39,550 nucleotides of DNA, taken from CAYYHA01 sp964471535. Lineage in GTDB: Bacteria; Myxococcota; Myxococcia; SLRQ01. This document shows positions 24,901 to 33,701 of the stretch, piece after piece. The DNA lies in assembly GCA_964471535.1 (NCBI GenBank), contig CAYYHA010000013.1, forward strand, positions 1 to 39,550, written 5' to 3'. Under the pieces are notes generated by a model that did no database searches, had not been told where the DNA came from, and saw only the letters and a program-made list of their open reading frames with translations. The stretch's first letter is position 1. Every line of letters begins with the position of its first letter. The position numbers and the translations under genes were made by a program.

Positions 24901-27742
24901 GGACAGGGCGCCGGTAGGACCGCCACACCGTCTCCCCCTCCTCCTCGTCGTAGTACTCCCCCCACTCCTCCTCGAAGCGGTACAGCTCGAGGGTCAGCGA
25001 GCCCTCGGTGTCGACCGGCTTGCCCTTCCAGTCGACCACGCGGCCTCGCACCGGCAGCTCGTCGCCGGCGGCCACCGCCTCGCGCGGTGCGGCGAGTCCT
25101 AGGTAGAAGCGCTCCGGGTGGACGGTGATGCTCGCCCGCCCCACCGTGGTGCGCCCGCTGCCCGCCTCGAAGACCGAGGCCGCGAGGACGAGTCGTCCGG
25201 TCCCCGTCAGTCCCTGCGAGCGTGCCTCGGGACAGGAGAGGCGCACCTTCCCCGCGTCATCGAGGGTCTCGGTGCGGGTGCCCAGATGAATGGACCTCGG
25301 GCGCTCCTCCTCCCGCCAGACACCGAAGACGAGATCGGCCGCTTCGGGCGGCGTGAAGGGGAGGGGGGTCAGCTCACAGGAGAGCTCGACGCGATGGTCC
25401 TTCGGCACCCCGCCGAAGAGGTACTTGGCGGCGACGGTCACGAAGGCCGCTTCGTCCTGGAGGAGGTCCGACTTGTCGGGGCGCACCTCCACCTTCATGC
25501 GTTCGGGCACGAACTCCTCCACCTGGAAGGTGCGGCTCGCCACCTCGCGCTCGGCGACGCGGAGCGATGCGCGGTAGCGTCCCGTGGTCGCGAACGAGGC
25601 CAGGGTCAGATCGTCGGCGACCATCCCCGCGGGGTTCGTCTTCAACGTGGAGACGCGGAGCGTGTTGCCCCGGGGATCCTCCACCACCAGCTTCACCGGC
25701 ATCCCCGCCTCGGGGGCCCGGTGATCCCCTTGGCGCACCAGGCCCACCAGGTGCGCCGTCTCGCCCGGCCGATACACGCCGCGATCGGTAAAGAGACTCC
25801 CCTCGTAGGGCGAGCGCGACCGGTAGGGCGGCCCCGAGACCAGCGCCTCCTGTACCTCGACGGCCACGTCGTCGAACTTCAGGTAGCTCTGATCCTCACC
25901 GTGCGTCGCGAGGAGGGCGAAGGGCGGCTCGGGGTCGGCATCGGGGGCCTTGGGCGAAAGGACGCAGCCGCCGTCGGCACCAGTGGTGCACCGCCCGAGC
26001 ACGGTGCCGCTGCGGCGCACGGCGCGGACCTCGACGCCGGATCGCGGCGCCAGCGACTCGAGGTCGAGGGCCCACACGCGGATCTCCTCCGGCAGGCGCG
26101 GCGCCTTGGGCGCCTCCGCTCCCGCCGACTCTGTCCCTGCCGACTCTGTCGCCGCTGGCTCTGTCCCGCCCGGCGCCGCAGGCCCGCTGCGCTTGGCCAC
26201 CAGGAGCAGATCGGTGAGCAGCACGCGCGCGGTGGCCTGGGCCTTGCCGGCTCGCAGCGAGATCTCGAGAAGGCCGCGGGTGGAGGCGGGCACCAGGCTC
26301 CCCACATCGAGGAGGCTCAAGGTCGAGACATCGGGCCGGCCCGAGACGGGAAAGCGCCGCCGCGCCACGAGGTCACTGCTGCGCGCATCGAGGCGTTCGT
26401 CCTCGTCGTTGCTCATCCAGAAGACGAGGTTCTCGGGACGCACCCGGCGAACCTCGACCGTGATGGCATCGACGTTGACGTGCTCCACCGCAAGGCTCTT
26501 CCACGCGCGGCGAGGCAGATAGCGCCCACGCGTGGTCAGGCGAAGGCTTGGGCTTCGCGCCGGGACGACGAGCTGCCGGCTCAGCGCCGCGGCCAGGTGG
26601 CCCCCGTCCTCGGTCGTGAGGCCGGGGTCGATCCACATCGTGTAGGCACCGCGGGTGAAGGGACCGAAGAGGCGGAAGCCTCCGGAGGAGGGCACGACCG
26701 AGAAGTCGACCGCGGGCACGAAATGGATGGCGGCCTTTGCCGACTCGGTGGTGGGCAGGCAGCGCTGCGAGAGGTCCCAGAAGTAGCGGTCCTGTACCGG
26801 GTCGTAGTAACTGCGCCGGCCGCCGGCGGCGGGATCGTGGCAGACGACCTCCACGAAGTGCCCCGAGGACGACTCGCCCACGGTGACCGCGCGCACCTCG
26901 ACGCCCCGCCCCTTGGAAAGCTCGAGCCGCCAGGAGCCCTCGGAGCTCTCGCCCTCACCGGCTGCGCTCTCGATGCCGGCCTTGGCATGCACCACGAGCG
27001 CCTCCACGCCTCGTCCCAGAGGCGCCTTGGGAACCACCTGCACGATGTGGGGCTCCGGCCCAGGGCGCACCGTGAGGTCCCGGGGATTCAGCGCCGACGA
27101 GAGGACCCGTTTGACCACCTCGATCCACACGCGGTCGCGCACCGAGGCGATCTTCACCGGCCCGGTGAAGACGAGCTGCACCACTTGGACGCCGGTGGAC
27201 CCGCTGTGCGAGACGGGGACGGCCCGGAGCAGCCGGAACGGCGGCGTCTCGAAGCGGTAGGTCCAGGCCTCGGGGTCTTCGGGGCGAAGCACCCCCGCCT
27301 CCGTCTCCACCGAGCGAAGCCGGAGGGTGTACTCGGTCTCCGGAGCCAGGGGCTCGTTCGGGGTCCACTCCAGGACGTCGGGTGCGGCAAGGCGCAACGT
27401 CCCCGGCACCTCCGGCTCCACCTCGAGGTGCGTGCCTTGGGGCACCTTGCCTCCGACCGCCTCCTCCGAGGCCACGGGCCGGGCGAAGACCACCACCACC
27501 TTCGCCGGCGCGGCGCCAAAGGCGCCGCTGGTGCGGAAGACCGGTGCGAGCCGGGCGGCGGACGGGAGCACTGCCTCTTCTGCCGCCTCCACCGGCTCTC
27601 CCTCGATGGGGGGCCCCTCGGCCACCTCCACTGACGACGCCGGTGCGCGCTGCAACGTGGGGGCGCGGTCCCCCTCTCCGCAGGCGAACACGACCGAACA
27701 GCACACCCCGAGCACCAAGAGCGAGAGCGTTCGACGCGACAT
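21980..27742 (-). CDS. Bacterial alpha-2-macroglobulin lipoprotein with thioester motif
   Basis: A 1920-residue periplasmic protease trap, similar to E. coli YfhM. The ATG at 27742 has AAGGAAGG five bases upstream. MSRRTLSLLVLGVCCSVVFAC is a lipoprotein signal. Many macroglobulin-type beta-domains follow, including VHLVGLVRQG-like and FTDRGVYRPGETAHLVGLVR text around residues 645-660. The bait region likely lies before GLRKVPESGRLELSFDLPTY. The thioester motif is intact: PYGCVEQTT with Cys1446 and Gln1449, followed by the alpha-helical thioester domain (ILAMQTPAGGFGYWPG). When a foreign protease cuts the bait, the thioester traps it. A low-complexity Ala/Thr/Glu/Ser stretch occurs near base 26150. 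Coupled to pbpC, it likely protects the envelope while damaged peptidoglycan is repaired. Confidence 0.95.
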   Translation of the reverse strand: MSRRTLSLLVLGVCCSVVFACGEGDRAPTLQRAPASSVEVAEGPPIEGEPVEAAEEAVLPSAARLAPVFRTSGAFGAAPAKVVVVFARPVASEEAVGGKVPQGTHLEVEPEVPGTLRLAAPDVLEWTPNEPLAPETEYTLRLRSVETEAGVLRPEDPEAWTYRFETPPFRLLRAVPVSHSGSTGVQVVQLVFTGPVKIASVRDRVWIEVVKRVLSSALNPRDLTVRPGPEPHIVQVVPKAPLGRGVEALVVHAKAGIESAAGEGESSEGSWRLELSKGRGVEVRAVTVGESSSGHFVEVVCHDPAAGGRRSYYDPVQDRYFWDLSQRCLPTTESAKAAIHFVPAVDFSVVPSSGGFRLFGPFTRGAYTMWIDPGLTTEDGGHLAAALSRQLVVPARSPSLRLTTRGRYLPRRAWKSLAVEHVNVDAITVEVRRVRPENLVFWMSNDEDERLDARSSDLVARRRFPVSGRPDVSTLSLLDVGSLVPASTRGLLEISLRAGKAQATARVLLTDLLLVAKRSGPAAPGGTEPAATESAGTESAGAEAPKAPRLPEEIRVWALDLESLAPRSGVEVRAVRRSGTVLGRCTTGADGGCVLSPKAPDADPEPPFALLATHGEDQSYLKFDDVAVEVQEALVSGPPYRSRSPYEGSLFTDRGVYRPGETAHLVGLVRQGDHRAPEAGMPVKLVVEDPRGNTLRVSTLKTNPAGMVADDLTLASFATTGRYRASLRVAEREVASRTFQVEEFVPERMKVEVRPDKSDLLQDEAAFVTVAAKYLFGGVPKDHRVELSCELTPLPFTPPEAADLVFGVWREEERPRSIHLGTRTETLDDAGKVRLSCPEARSQGLTGTGRLVLAASVFEAGSGRTTVGRASITVHPERFYLGLAAPREAVAAGDELPVRGRVVDWKGKPVDTEGSLTLELYRFEEEWGEYYDEEEGETVWRSYRRPVLLSSETVSVTGGRFEHTFSVTEDAAGYLVRARMGRARTDLEVEGSRRGYWYGWGYGEGEQDRTPKPARATWLALDAPERVRIGAPFEVRMRAPYAGRMLLTVETDRVIESVWQDVEAGEVVWPVTVKDFVPNVYVTALLLKDPKLESKEAFLPDRAFGVRSVSLEPEAFTREVRLEVPKEVRSRATLRVVLDLGKVPEGTYAAVAAVDEGILSLTGFESPDPVRDLFGRRALGVGTFETAGWSIPVTVGSPSASRGGDGAPGETLGRVQPIRPVALWSGLRKVPESGRLELSFDLPTYRGALRVMAVTADPERIGRAEAKVVVRDPLVVQTTLPRFLSQGDRFQIPVFVTNLSGKKREVEVSLSAEVEPVPGLVPRDGSPPPLRITGQPVRTLQIEDGASGIVAFEAVAQAATGAAKVVVKVRSGRLESGDEAVVPFLPTGPRVRRSQKIALRAGTTDLRPYLSGWEPLTETTTFWVTRNPYGEALRHLGYLIRYPYGCVEQTTSGTRALLYAKDLVGSVEPTLVATKPVDDMIVSGIERILAMQTPAGGFGYWPGAVEPTPWATAYATHLLIEASEAGFPVAPERIDAALSWLDADVEGSGKAPTPGAAAEEAYLYYVLAYGKHPKKARIGALLRALPDRADLDGALREARYLLMAALYLSGDRRYEADLKRPDLSPIEMDRSHGWTFYSDLRFRGLALSVFTDLFGRDPAAEPLADLVARQVARSESRYYTTQELAWALSGLGRRVEVGAVDFDPPVLKVDGRIVPPSREDPRTKERSWAVARASEAKSVVLEIPRIEGGRLWLVQSSEGVRRDEPFTYGGQGLRISRRYLDEDGEPLDLGAGLSLGDAVQVELRITNRTRDRLENLALVDRLPAGFEIENPRLGRGMAADWIDPETLWSTEHMNLRDDRLEVFGALEPGETRTVIYTVRATAAGRFTLPPASAEAMYDPALWARVKGRQIEIAGPWDDYL

Positions 27743-28037
27743 ATGGGCCTTCCTTTCCGCTGTGTCGGCGGGGCTGTGTCCGCGCGGACGCCATGCGTGT
27801 TCGGTGGGACACAGGCACCTGCGCGCTTCCCCCTTCCTTCCCTAGGTCGAGTGGGTTGCCCCTCACCTGTGCACCGCCCGTGCCCAGATCGGCAAGGGCG
27901 TGGGATCCCCCGTCCCCCAGCCCAGCCGGGGTCCGCCCGCCGCGGCTCACGCGGCAAACGCCCTGCCTCAGCCGCGGCAGGCCGGCTCGACGCAGGCCCG
28001 CAGACAGGCCCCGGCCGCAGCCTGCCTCTGGCAGCGC
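27743..28037. other. Intergenic region with three copies of a CTGTGTC motif
   Basis: The 295-base gap upstream of the alpha-2-macroglobulin gene carries CTGTGTC at 27760-27766, CTGTGTCC at 27774-27781 and its exact inverse GGACACAG at 27807-27814, about 20-70 bases before the start codon. A 5-bp hairpin CTGCC-TCT-GGCAG (28022-28034) lies just after the YwqK-like gene but has no T-run. I found no clear -35/-10. Confidence 0.35.
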
Positions 28038-28730
28038 TCAGTGGACGCCTTTAGCCTCGACCTCTCCATTGGGTCGCCAGCGCACCCACGGGCCCTTCTT
28101 CTTGCCGTCCACCCAGGTGGTCTCTTCGTAGGGGGCACCACTGTCGGAATAGGTCACGCATTTTCCGTGCTTCTTTCCGCGGCGGTAGTGGCACTCGGAC
28201 TTCTTCTCACCGGTCACGGCATACTCCACCCACAGGCCCGTCTTCTCACCGAGTTCGTACTGCCCGACCACCCAGGGGCGCCCGTCCTCGTAGTACTTCG
28301 CGTACTTGCCGTGGCGCTCTCCGGCCACCCACATCTCTTCGACGAAGAGCTTCCCGTTCTCGTGCCAGGTCCGCGCGAGCCCGTGGCGCTTGCCCTCCAC
28401 GTAGTGCTCCTCGCTCTTCTTGTGGCCGGTCTCCCACCACACGATCATCGGACCATGGGGCACGAAGGTGCCCTCTTCGTTGGGCTTCGTGCACCAGAAC
28501 TTCTGGCCCTCCGGAGGCTTCGCCCCCGCCTCGTAGCTCCCGGGCGGACAGGTGGAGCAGGCGGACAGTCCGCAGAGGGCGGCGAGGAGGGGGCCCCACC
28601 AGCGCCGCACGCAGGCCGAGCTGACGGCCACGGAGACGAGCGTACGGTCGGTCCACGCCTTCTCGATCGTCGCGCGGGACATGCGCCCCGGATCCCCCAG
28701 AAACCGACGTGCGAACCGCAACTCGGGCAT
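28038..28730 (-). CDS. YwqK/MORN-repeat lipoprotein
   Basis: The C-terminal 150 residues are five or so repeats of a MORN-like unit (GPMIVWWETGHKKSEEHYVE, GKRHGLARTWHENGKLFVEE, GERHGKYAKYYEDGRPWVVG, GKKHGKCVTYSDSGAPYEET, GKKKGPWVRWRPNGEVEAKG), as in proteins annotated YwqK-family antitoxin, though no toxin gene is near. The start is uncertain. The ATG at 28730 lies 9 bases after the upstream stop with AGAGG before it, giving 230 residues, but then the hydrophobic core (WWGPLLAALCGLSAC) begins only at residue 44. The ATG at 28682 or the GTG at 28610 would give a more normal lipoprotein signal. Most likely a surface or periplasmic lipoprotein, co-transcribed with the FG-GAP lipoprotein upstream. 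The repeat family is clear; the role is not. Confidence 0.75.
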   Translation of the reverse strand: MPELRFARRFLGDPGRMSRATIEKAWTDRTLVSVAVSSACVRRWWGPLLAALCGLSACSTCPPGSYEAGAKPPEGQKFWCTKPNEEGTFVPHGPMIVWWETGHKKSEEHYVEGKRHGLARTWHENGKLFVEEMWVAGERHGKYAKYYEDGRPWVVGQYELGEKTGLWVEYAVTGEKKSECHYRRGKKHGKCVTYSDSGAPYEETTWVDGKKKGPWVRWRPNGEVEAKGVH

Positions 28731-28739
28731 GACAACCTC

Positions 28740-31700
28740 TTACTCGGTAACCCGCTGCAGGACCGGGGTGACCCGTCCGCCCAGCTCAGGGGCACCGAGG
28801 GCGACAAAGAGACCCTCGCGGCCGTCGCCGTCGAGATCGAAGGGAACGAAGCGCGCACGGCTGTCCATCACCGCCGCCACGTGGGTCACCTCGAGGAGCG
28901 TGAGTCCCTGTACGGCCGCGCGGTAGACCACCGCGGTACTCCCCGCGCTGCCCCGCGACTCGGTTCCCTGCTGCACCAACAGTTCGGGCCCGGGACTGCC
29001 GTCCCATTCCACCCATTGCAAGGACGCGGCCGCACGCAGATAGAGCCCGGTCTCGCCCAGCCCGGTCAGGTTCCAGGCCGCGCAGGTCCCGCCGGCGGGA
29101 TCGCAGCTGCGAAGCACCTCGTCCTCTGCGACCACCAGGATGCGATCGCGCACCTCGTCGAGCATCGCCCGCCTGCCGCGCTGCCCGAGCTGGAAGCTGA
29201 GGCCAAGGGGCGCGCCGAAGACCGGTTGGCCTGCGGAATCCAGCTCCCCCGGCCGCACGGTGAGCCCATCGGGACACGCCGACCCCTCGAAGCAGTCCTC
29301 CAACAGCACCAAGTCGGCAAGCCCGTCGCCGGTCACCTCGCCCACCAGCGGCACCGCCATGGCCACCGCGAGGTTGTCGGCGAGGATCCGGGTTGCGCCC
29401 GTGGCCGGGTCGACCGTCCCGACAGCGGTCAACACGTCACCGCTGTGGGCAAACGCGAGGAGGCTCGGCCGACCGTCTCCATCGAGATCCGCCGCTGCGA
29501 AGCGGTCCGCCCCGGCGAGGGGGTCAGGTGTGGAAGGAAGCGGCACCTGCACCGGTACCCGGAAGCGCAGGCGGTCCGGATCCAGGCTGCGCAGAAACAC
29601 ACTGCCTCCCTCCTCGTAGAGCACCTCCACCGCGCCGTCACCGTCGAGGTCGGCGGCGAGGTGCAACCGATCGACGCCCGCTTCGATCCGGTCGAGGAGC
29701 GCCAGCGAGCGCGCCGATCCGCCCAGGGGACCGGGCGCAAAGGCCCGTAGCTGCCCGGCGATCGTCACGAAGAGCAGGCGGCGTCCGGAGCCGTCTACGG
29801 CGCTGTGGGCATCCAGGTCGCCCGGCCGTACCCCCGCGGCGATGCGCGGAACCTCGAGCGCGGTGCGGCGCCAGGCTGCGTGCGGGGCATCGAAACGCAT
29901 CTGAATGTCACCGGCCGGGCTGGTGCTCACCGCATCCTGCCGGCCATCCCCGTCCACGTCTCCAAAGGCCAGCATCAGATCTGGGGGCGCCCAGGTACCG
30001 ACCTCGGCAAACTCGACCCCAGCCATGCTGAACGTTCCACCGCCCGGCTGAACGCAGCCGTCGCGGTCGTGGCAGTGGGGCAGCAGGAGTCTCGCCCCAC
30101 CGCCCTGATAGCCGAGGGCGATGCTTGCATCGTTCGCCTGGGTGCGCTTCGCCCCGCCGGTAACGACTCCCACCGGGCCGAGCAGAAGGCGCTCGGGGAC
30201 GCGGGGGAGGGGGAAGCTGCGAATCGGCGAGTTCTCCGGATCCCGGCTGCAGCCGGTGAGCTGATAGTCCGTCCCGTTGGTGCGGATGAACGCGACCTCC
30301 CTGGCGCCCAGGTTGCTGCGCCCCTGCTCGGAGACCGGATGGAACTGCAACGCGACGGGGCGAAGACGGGGATCGGGCGCCCCGGAAGCGTCCAGCCCCC
30401 GGTAGAGCTCCCAGCCTTGGCCAAAGGGGCACGACGCGTGCACCACGTGGCTTGGACCCGGTCCGAGGCCGATCGCCACCGCACGGTCGGGCATGAACAG
30501 CCAGGCGACGCCCGGCTCTGCCCGGATCAGATACGAAGGGTCATAGCTCAACGCCTCCGCGCCTGGCCCAGTGCACGGGTCGCCAACCCCCTCGAGGAAG
30601 GCGTCTAGGGACAAGAGCGAGGTCGCGCAGGCGGCACCGCTGGGTGACGGGCGCTTCAGCAGCAGGGCGCCCCCGGAGGCGGCCTCGAGGTAGAGCCCGT
30701 CCTCGGCATGCACCTCGCCGCCGACGGTGAGGAAGTCGCCGGAAGCCAGGCCGGCCACGAGCAGCAGACGTCCATCGGGGCGTCGGACCAGGAGGTCGTC
30801 GATTCCGTCGCCGTTGAAATCGAAGACGTCCAGAACGTGACCGGCCGGCAGTGGGGTCAGCCCAGGCTGCGCGCCGCCGAAATCGACCACGCCTCCGGGG
30901 AGGATCAGGCCGCCCGAGACGGTGGGGTGGAGGCGATGGGGCGCGGTGGGATCCACGCTGACCCGGCCCAGGTAGGATTCGGCGGCATAGGTCACCGCTG
31001 TGACGGTGACCTGGATTTCAGCCATCTGGCCCAAGGCATCCGTCACCTGCAGGGAGTCGACGGCGCCCACGTTGGGCCCGACCTCATAGTGCCCAGAGCT
31101 GTCGAGCCGTCCACCCGACAGGTTACCCAGGGGTCCGAAGGCGGCGGTATAGGGTGGGACGCCGCCCGATGGGGCAAGGGTGAGCCCCGTTCCCGGTGGA
31201 AAGGCCAGCTCCGAGGCTGGCACCGTGAGTTCGCTGGGGGCGTCCACCTCGAGCTCGGCGGCGGCGGTCGCACCCGCCGCGTCGGCGACCTCGATTCGAT
31301 AGAGGCATGCGGTGGTGCGGCACGCCACCCACGCGTCGTTGCCGGCGTCGACCACCACGCTGCCTGTCTCGGTCTCGACCTGCACGAGGCCGAGGGGGAG
31401 CGAGGGGTCGGCAGGGACCACCTCCAGCGCGCCGTACGGCGGCGTGCCCCCGATGGGTTCGAAGCGCACCGTTTCCCCGGGAGCGGCCACCGCTGCGGCG
31501 GGCAGCAGCCGCAGGCGAGGGCCGGTGGTCACGGTCACCCGAACCGCGACCCGTCCCGTCGCGTCCTCGACCACCACCTGCTCTTGGCTGGCCTCGAAGG
31601 GTGCCAGGTAGGTGCCGACCTCGTCGACGCTGCCCCTCGCTTCGCCGTCGGGGCGTTCGACCGACCAGGAATAGGGGCGCAGGCCACCGAGCGCGGTGAA

Positions 31701-32120
31701 GCGGAAGCTCCCGCCCGCGGGCACGTACGCCTGGCGGGGGATGACGTCGAGGGCGGCGCCCACGGCGACCGTCAGCGCCACCTGGGTGCCTTCGGCATCC
31801 GAGAGCAGGACGCGATCGCTCACGTTCCCCTCCGCGCCGGGGCGGTAGGTGCCGACACCGCTCGTCTCGTCCAGCTCGACCTCGGCCAGGGGGCCCGAGG
31901 CGGCGTCGAGGGAGGCCAAGGCATACGGCGGACGCCCCCCGCTCACCTGGAAGGTCGCCGAGGCCTGCGGGGCGAGGGTGAGGCTGTCTGGCGTCACCGT
32001 GAGGGGGCCGCTCCCCTCCCCTGGGACTGCGAAGTCGCGGCTGCAGGCAAGGGGCCCCAGGAAGAGCCAGAACCAGACCATCGCCGGGCAGCGGCGACGG
32101 GAGCCCACCCCCTCGCGCAT
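28740..32120 (-). CDS. Large lipoprotein with Ig-like domains and FG-GAP/VCBS repeats
   Basis: A 1126-residue exported protein. The ATG at 32120 gives a signal MREGVGSRRRCPAMVWFWLF ending GPLAC (lipobox PLAC); a second ATG at 32081 is also possible, and neither has a strong ribosome-binding site. Residues about 40-400 hold four or five bacterial Ig-like units that repeat TLAPQASATFQVSGGRPPYA, GGSFRFTALGGLRPYSW, GETVRFEPIGGTPPYGA and GTGLTLAPSGGVPPYTA. The rest is a FG-GAP/VCBS-type propeller with calcium-loop repeats: FDFNGDGIDDLLVRRPDG (about residue 430), FGDVDGDGRQDAVS, ADLDGDGAVEVLY, ADLDGDGRPSLLAF and FDLDGDGREGLFVAL. Such proteins resemble integrin alpha propellers and bind surfaces or partners. 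It is first in a leftward run that leads to alpha-2-macroglobulin and pbpC, but a 295-base gap separates those. Confidence 0.85.
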   Translation of the reverse strand: MREGVGSRRRCPAMVWFWLFLGPLACSRDFAVPGEGSGPLTVTPDSLTLAPQASATFQVSGGRPPYALASLDAASGPLAEVELDETSGVGTYRPGAEGNVSDRVLLSDAEGTQVALTVAVGAALDVIPRQAYVPAGGSFRFTALGGLRPYSWSVERPDGEARGSVDEVGTYLAPFEASQEQVVVEDATGRVAVRVTVTTGPRLRLLPAAAVAAPGETVRFEPIGGTPPYGALEVVPADPSLPLGLVQVETETGSVVVDAGNDAWVACRTTACLYRIEVADAAGATAAAELEVDAPSELTVPASELAFPPGTGLTLAPSGGVPPYTAAFGPLGNLSGGRLDSSGHYEVGPNVGAVDSLQVTDALGQMAEIQVTVTAVTYAAESYLGRVSVDPTAPHRLHPTVSGGLILPGGVVDFGGAQPGLTPLPAGHVLDVFDFNGDGIDDLLVRRPDGRLLLVAGLASGDFLTVGGEVHAEDGLYLEAASGGALLLKRPSPSGAACATSLLSLDAFLEGVGDPCTGPGAEALSYDPSYLIRAEPGVAWLFMPDRAVAIGLGPGPSHVVHASCPFGQGWELYRGLDASGAPDPRLRPVALQFHPVSEQGRSNLGAREVAFIRTNGTDYQLTGCSRDPENSPIRSFPLPRVPERLLLGPVGVVTGGAKRTQANDASIALGYQGGGARLLLPHCHDRDGCVQPGGGTFSMAGVEFAEVGTWAPPDLMLAFGDVDGDGRQDAVSTSPAGDIQMRFDAPHAAWRRTALEVPRIAAGVRPGDLDAHSAVDGSGRRLLFVTIAGQLRAFAPGPLGGSARSLALLDRIEAGVDRLHLAADLDGDGAVEVLYEEGGSVFLRSLDPDRLRFRVPVQVPLPSTPDPLAGADRFAAADLDGDGRPSLLAFAHSGDVLTAVGTVDPATGATRILADNLAVAMAVPLVGEVTGDGLADLVLLEDCFEGSACPDGLTVRPGELDSAGQPVFGAPLGLSFQLGQRGRRAMLDEVRDRILVVAEDEVLRSCDPAGGTCAAWNLTGLGETGLYLRAAASLQWVEWDGSPGPELLVQQGTESRGSAGSTAVVYRAAVQGLTLLEVTHVAAVMDSRARFVPFDLDGDGREGLFVALGAPELGGRVTPVLQRVTE

Positions 32121-32256
32121 GGATCGAGCATAGCGGCAGGACGGGCCCCTCCGCCAGCCGGCGGGGTGATGCGGCTGCGCATCGTCCGCCGGCGCATCGT
32201 TCGCCGCCGGGCGTCCCGCGGTCGGGGAGAAGGGGCGAGACGCCGGGGCAACGTGC

Positions 32257-32284
32257 TTGCGCTCGCCCCAAAGCCCACTATAGT
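32257..32284 (+). promoter_or_regulatory. Candidate promoter of the Cys-rich lipoprotein
   Basis: TTGCGC (32257-32262), 16 bases, then TATAGT (32279-32284). The -10 is embedded in a perfect 10-base palindrome, CACTATAGTG (32276-32285), that could also bind a regulator. It lies about 24 bases before the ATG at 32309, so the leader would be short but would include AGGAGGGG (32294-32301). Confidence 0.4.
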
Positions 32285-32308
32285 GCGCCCCCCAGGAGGG
32301 GATCACCG

Positions 32309-33673
32309 ATGAAGAAGACCTATTGGCGTGGACTGTGCGTGCTCTCGCTCTTCTTGCTCGCGGCCTGTCCGCCGGGCCCCGACACCGGTGACGGGGGCGG
32401 CGGAGGCCCCGATGGAGGCGGAGCGATGGATGGCGGAGCGATGGATGGCGGGGGCGGCACAGGCCCCGACGGTGGGGGATCGATGGACGGAGGGGGTGGC
32501 AGCCCCGACGGGGGCGGTCCCGACGGCGGCGGCACCAGCCTGGATTTCGATGCACTGTGCCAGGATTTCGCCACCTCGATCTGCGGCTTCTTCTCTCGCT
32601 GCTTCGGCCTCCCGCCGGAGGTGGCCCAGGTGCGGTGCGAGGCCCAGTTCGACGAGCAGTGCCACTCGGGCATCGCCAGCCAGCTGCAGCCGGCCCTCGA
32701 GGACGGCCGCAGCGTCTTCGATCAGAGCGCCTACGACGCCTGCCTCGATCTGCTGGCCACGGGCGACTGCCGCTCGCTCGAAGGCAGCGGCGGCACGCCC
32801 TGCGACGAGATCTTCCAGGGGACGGTGCCACTTGGCGGCGCCTGCTACATCGCCGACCCGAGCAACACCGACTGCGCCGAAGGCTACTGCGATACCTCGA
32901 CCAGCACCTGCCCCGGCACGTGCACCGCCTTCGGGGGCATCGGCGAGAGCTGTGCGAACGGCCCCTGCGACGAGACGGTCGCCTTCTGCAACGATCAGAG
33001 CGTGTGCGAGGCCTACCGTGGGGAGAACAGCCCCTGCACCCGCAGCGGAGAGTGCCAGCCGAACCTCACGTGCCGGAGCCTCGACGGCGGCGCCACGACG
33101 GTGTGCACGACTCCCGCAGCCGATGGGGAGGCGTGCACGCAGGACGAAGAGTGCGCCTCGGGTCGCTGTGGCCCGACCGACACCTGCCTCACCGTGCCCG
33201 CCGCCCAAGGCGCGCCCTGCCAGGTGAACACCGATTGCCAGGCCGGCGACGTGTGTGAGTTCGATGGCATGAACGGGTTCGTCTGCATGGCGCCCAAGCA
33301 GATGGGCGAGGCGTGCTACACACCCTTCTCCTGTGCGGCGGGCCTCATCTGCGAGGGGGCCGGCGCCGGAGGCGGGACATGCCAGCCGATCCCCCAGCTC
33401 GGCGAAACCTGCAGCCAGTTCTGCGCCGGCAACGCCTGGTGCGACACCACCTTGAACCCGCCCACCTGCGTGGCGCCGGGCAAGGCAGGAAACCACTGCA
33501 GCAACGCCGACTTCTTCCCCACCTGTGAGTCGGGCCTCTTCTGCAACGATCAGGAGGTCTGCCAGGCGAAGCTCGCCACCGGTGAAAGCTGCACCGGTGA
33601 CACGCAGTGCCAGAGCGGCGTCTGCGACGGCGCGACGCAGAAGTGCGCCGAGGTCTGCCTGCCGCAGGGGTAG
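32309..33673 (+). CDS. Cys-rich lipoprotein with Gly/Asp linker
   Basis: A 454-residue protein whose ATG has AGGAGGGG eight bases upstream. The signal MKKTYWRGLCVLSLFLLAAC ends in a lipobox (LAAC). A low-complexity linker of Gly, Asp, Met and Pro (about 21-75) presumably spans the envelope. An alpha-helical Cys-containing domain follows (LCQDFATSICGFFSRCFG, about 80-160). The rest (about 170-450) holds many Cys-rich repeats of the pattern GxxCxxxxxCxxGxxCxxxxxxCxxP, for example CTRSGECQPNLTCRSLDGG and CTGDTQCQSGVCDGATQKC. This arrangement is frequent in myxobacterial lipoproteins with no known function. It is divergent from the FG-GAP lipoprotein and is followed by a strong terminator, so it is probably transcribed alone. 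Confidence 0.8.
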   Translation: MKKTYWRGLCVLSLFLLAACPPGPDTGDGGGGGPDGGGAMDGGAMDGGGGTGPDGGGSMDGGGGSPDGGGPDGGGTSLDFDALCQDFATSICGFFSRCFGLPPEVAQVRCEAQFDEQCHSGIASQLQPALEDGRSVFDQSAYDACLDLLATGDCRSLEGSGGTPCDEIFQGTVPLGGACYIADPSNTDCAEGYCDTSTSTCPGTCTAFGGIGESCANGPCDETVAFCNDQSVCEAYRGENSPCTRSGECQPNLTCRSLDGGATTVCTTPAADGEACTQDEECASGRCGPTDTCLTVPAAQGAPCQVNTDCQAGDVCEFDGMNGFVCMAPKQMGEACYTPFSCAAGLICEGAGAGGGTCQPIPQLGETCSQFCAGNAWCDTTLNPPTCVAPGKAGNHCSNADFFPTCESGLFCNDQEVCQAKLATGESCTGDTQCQSGVCDGATQKCAEVCLPQG

Positions 33674-33701
33674 GGCACATCGAGACGCGCTAGGCCCTTT
33701 G

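Noticed and set aside
28038..28730. YwqK-type protein as the antitoxin of a toxin-antitoxin pair
   Set aside because: It has a lipoprotein signal and no small toxin gene adjoins it; the antitoxin label in this family is only a name.
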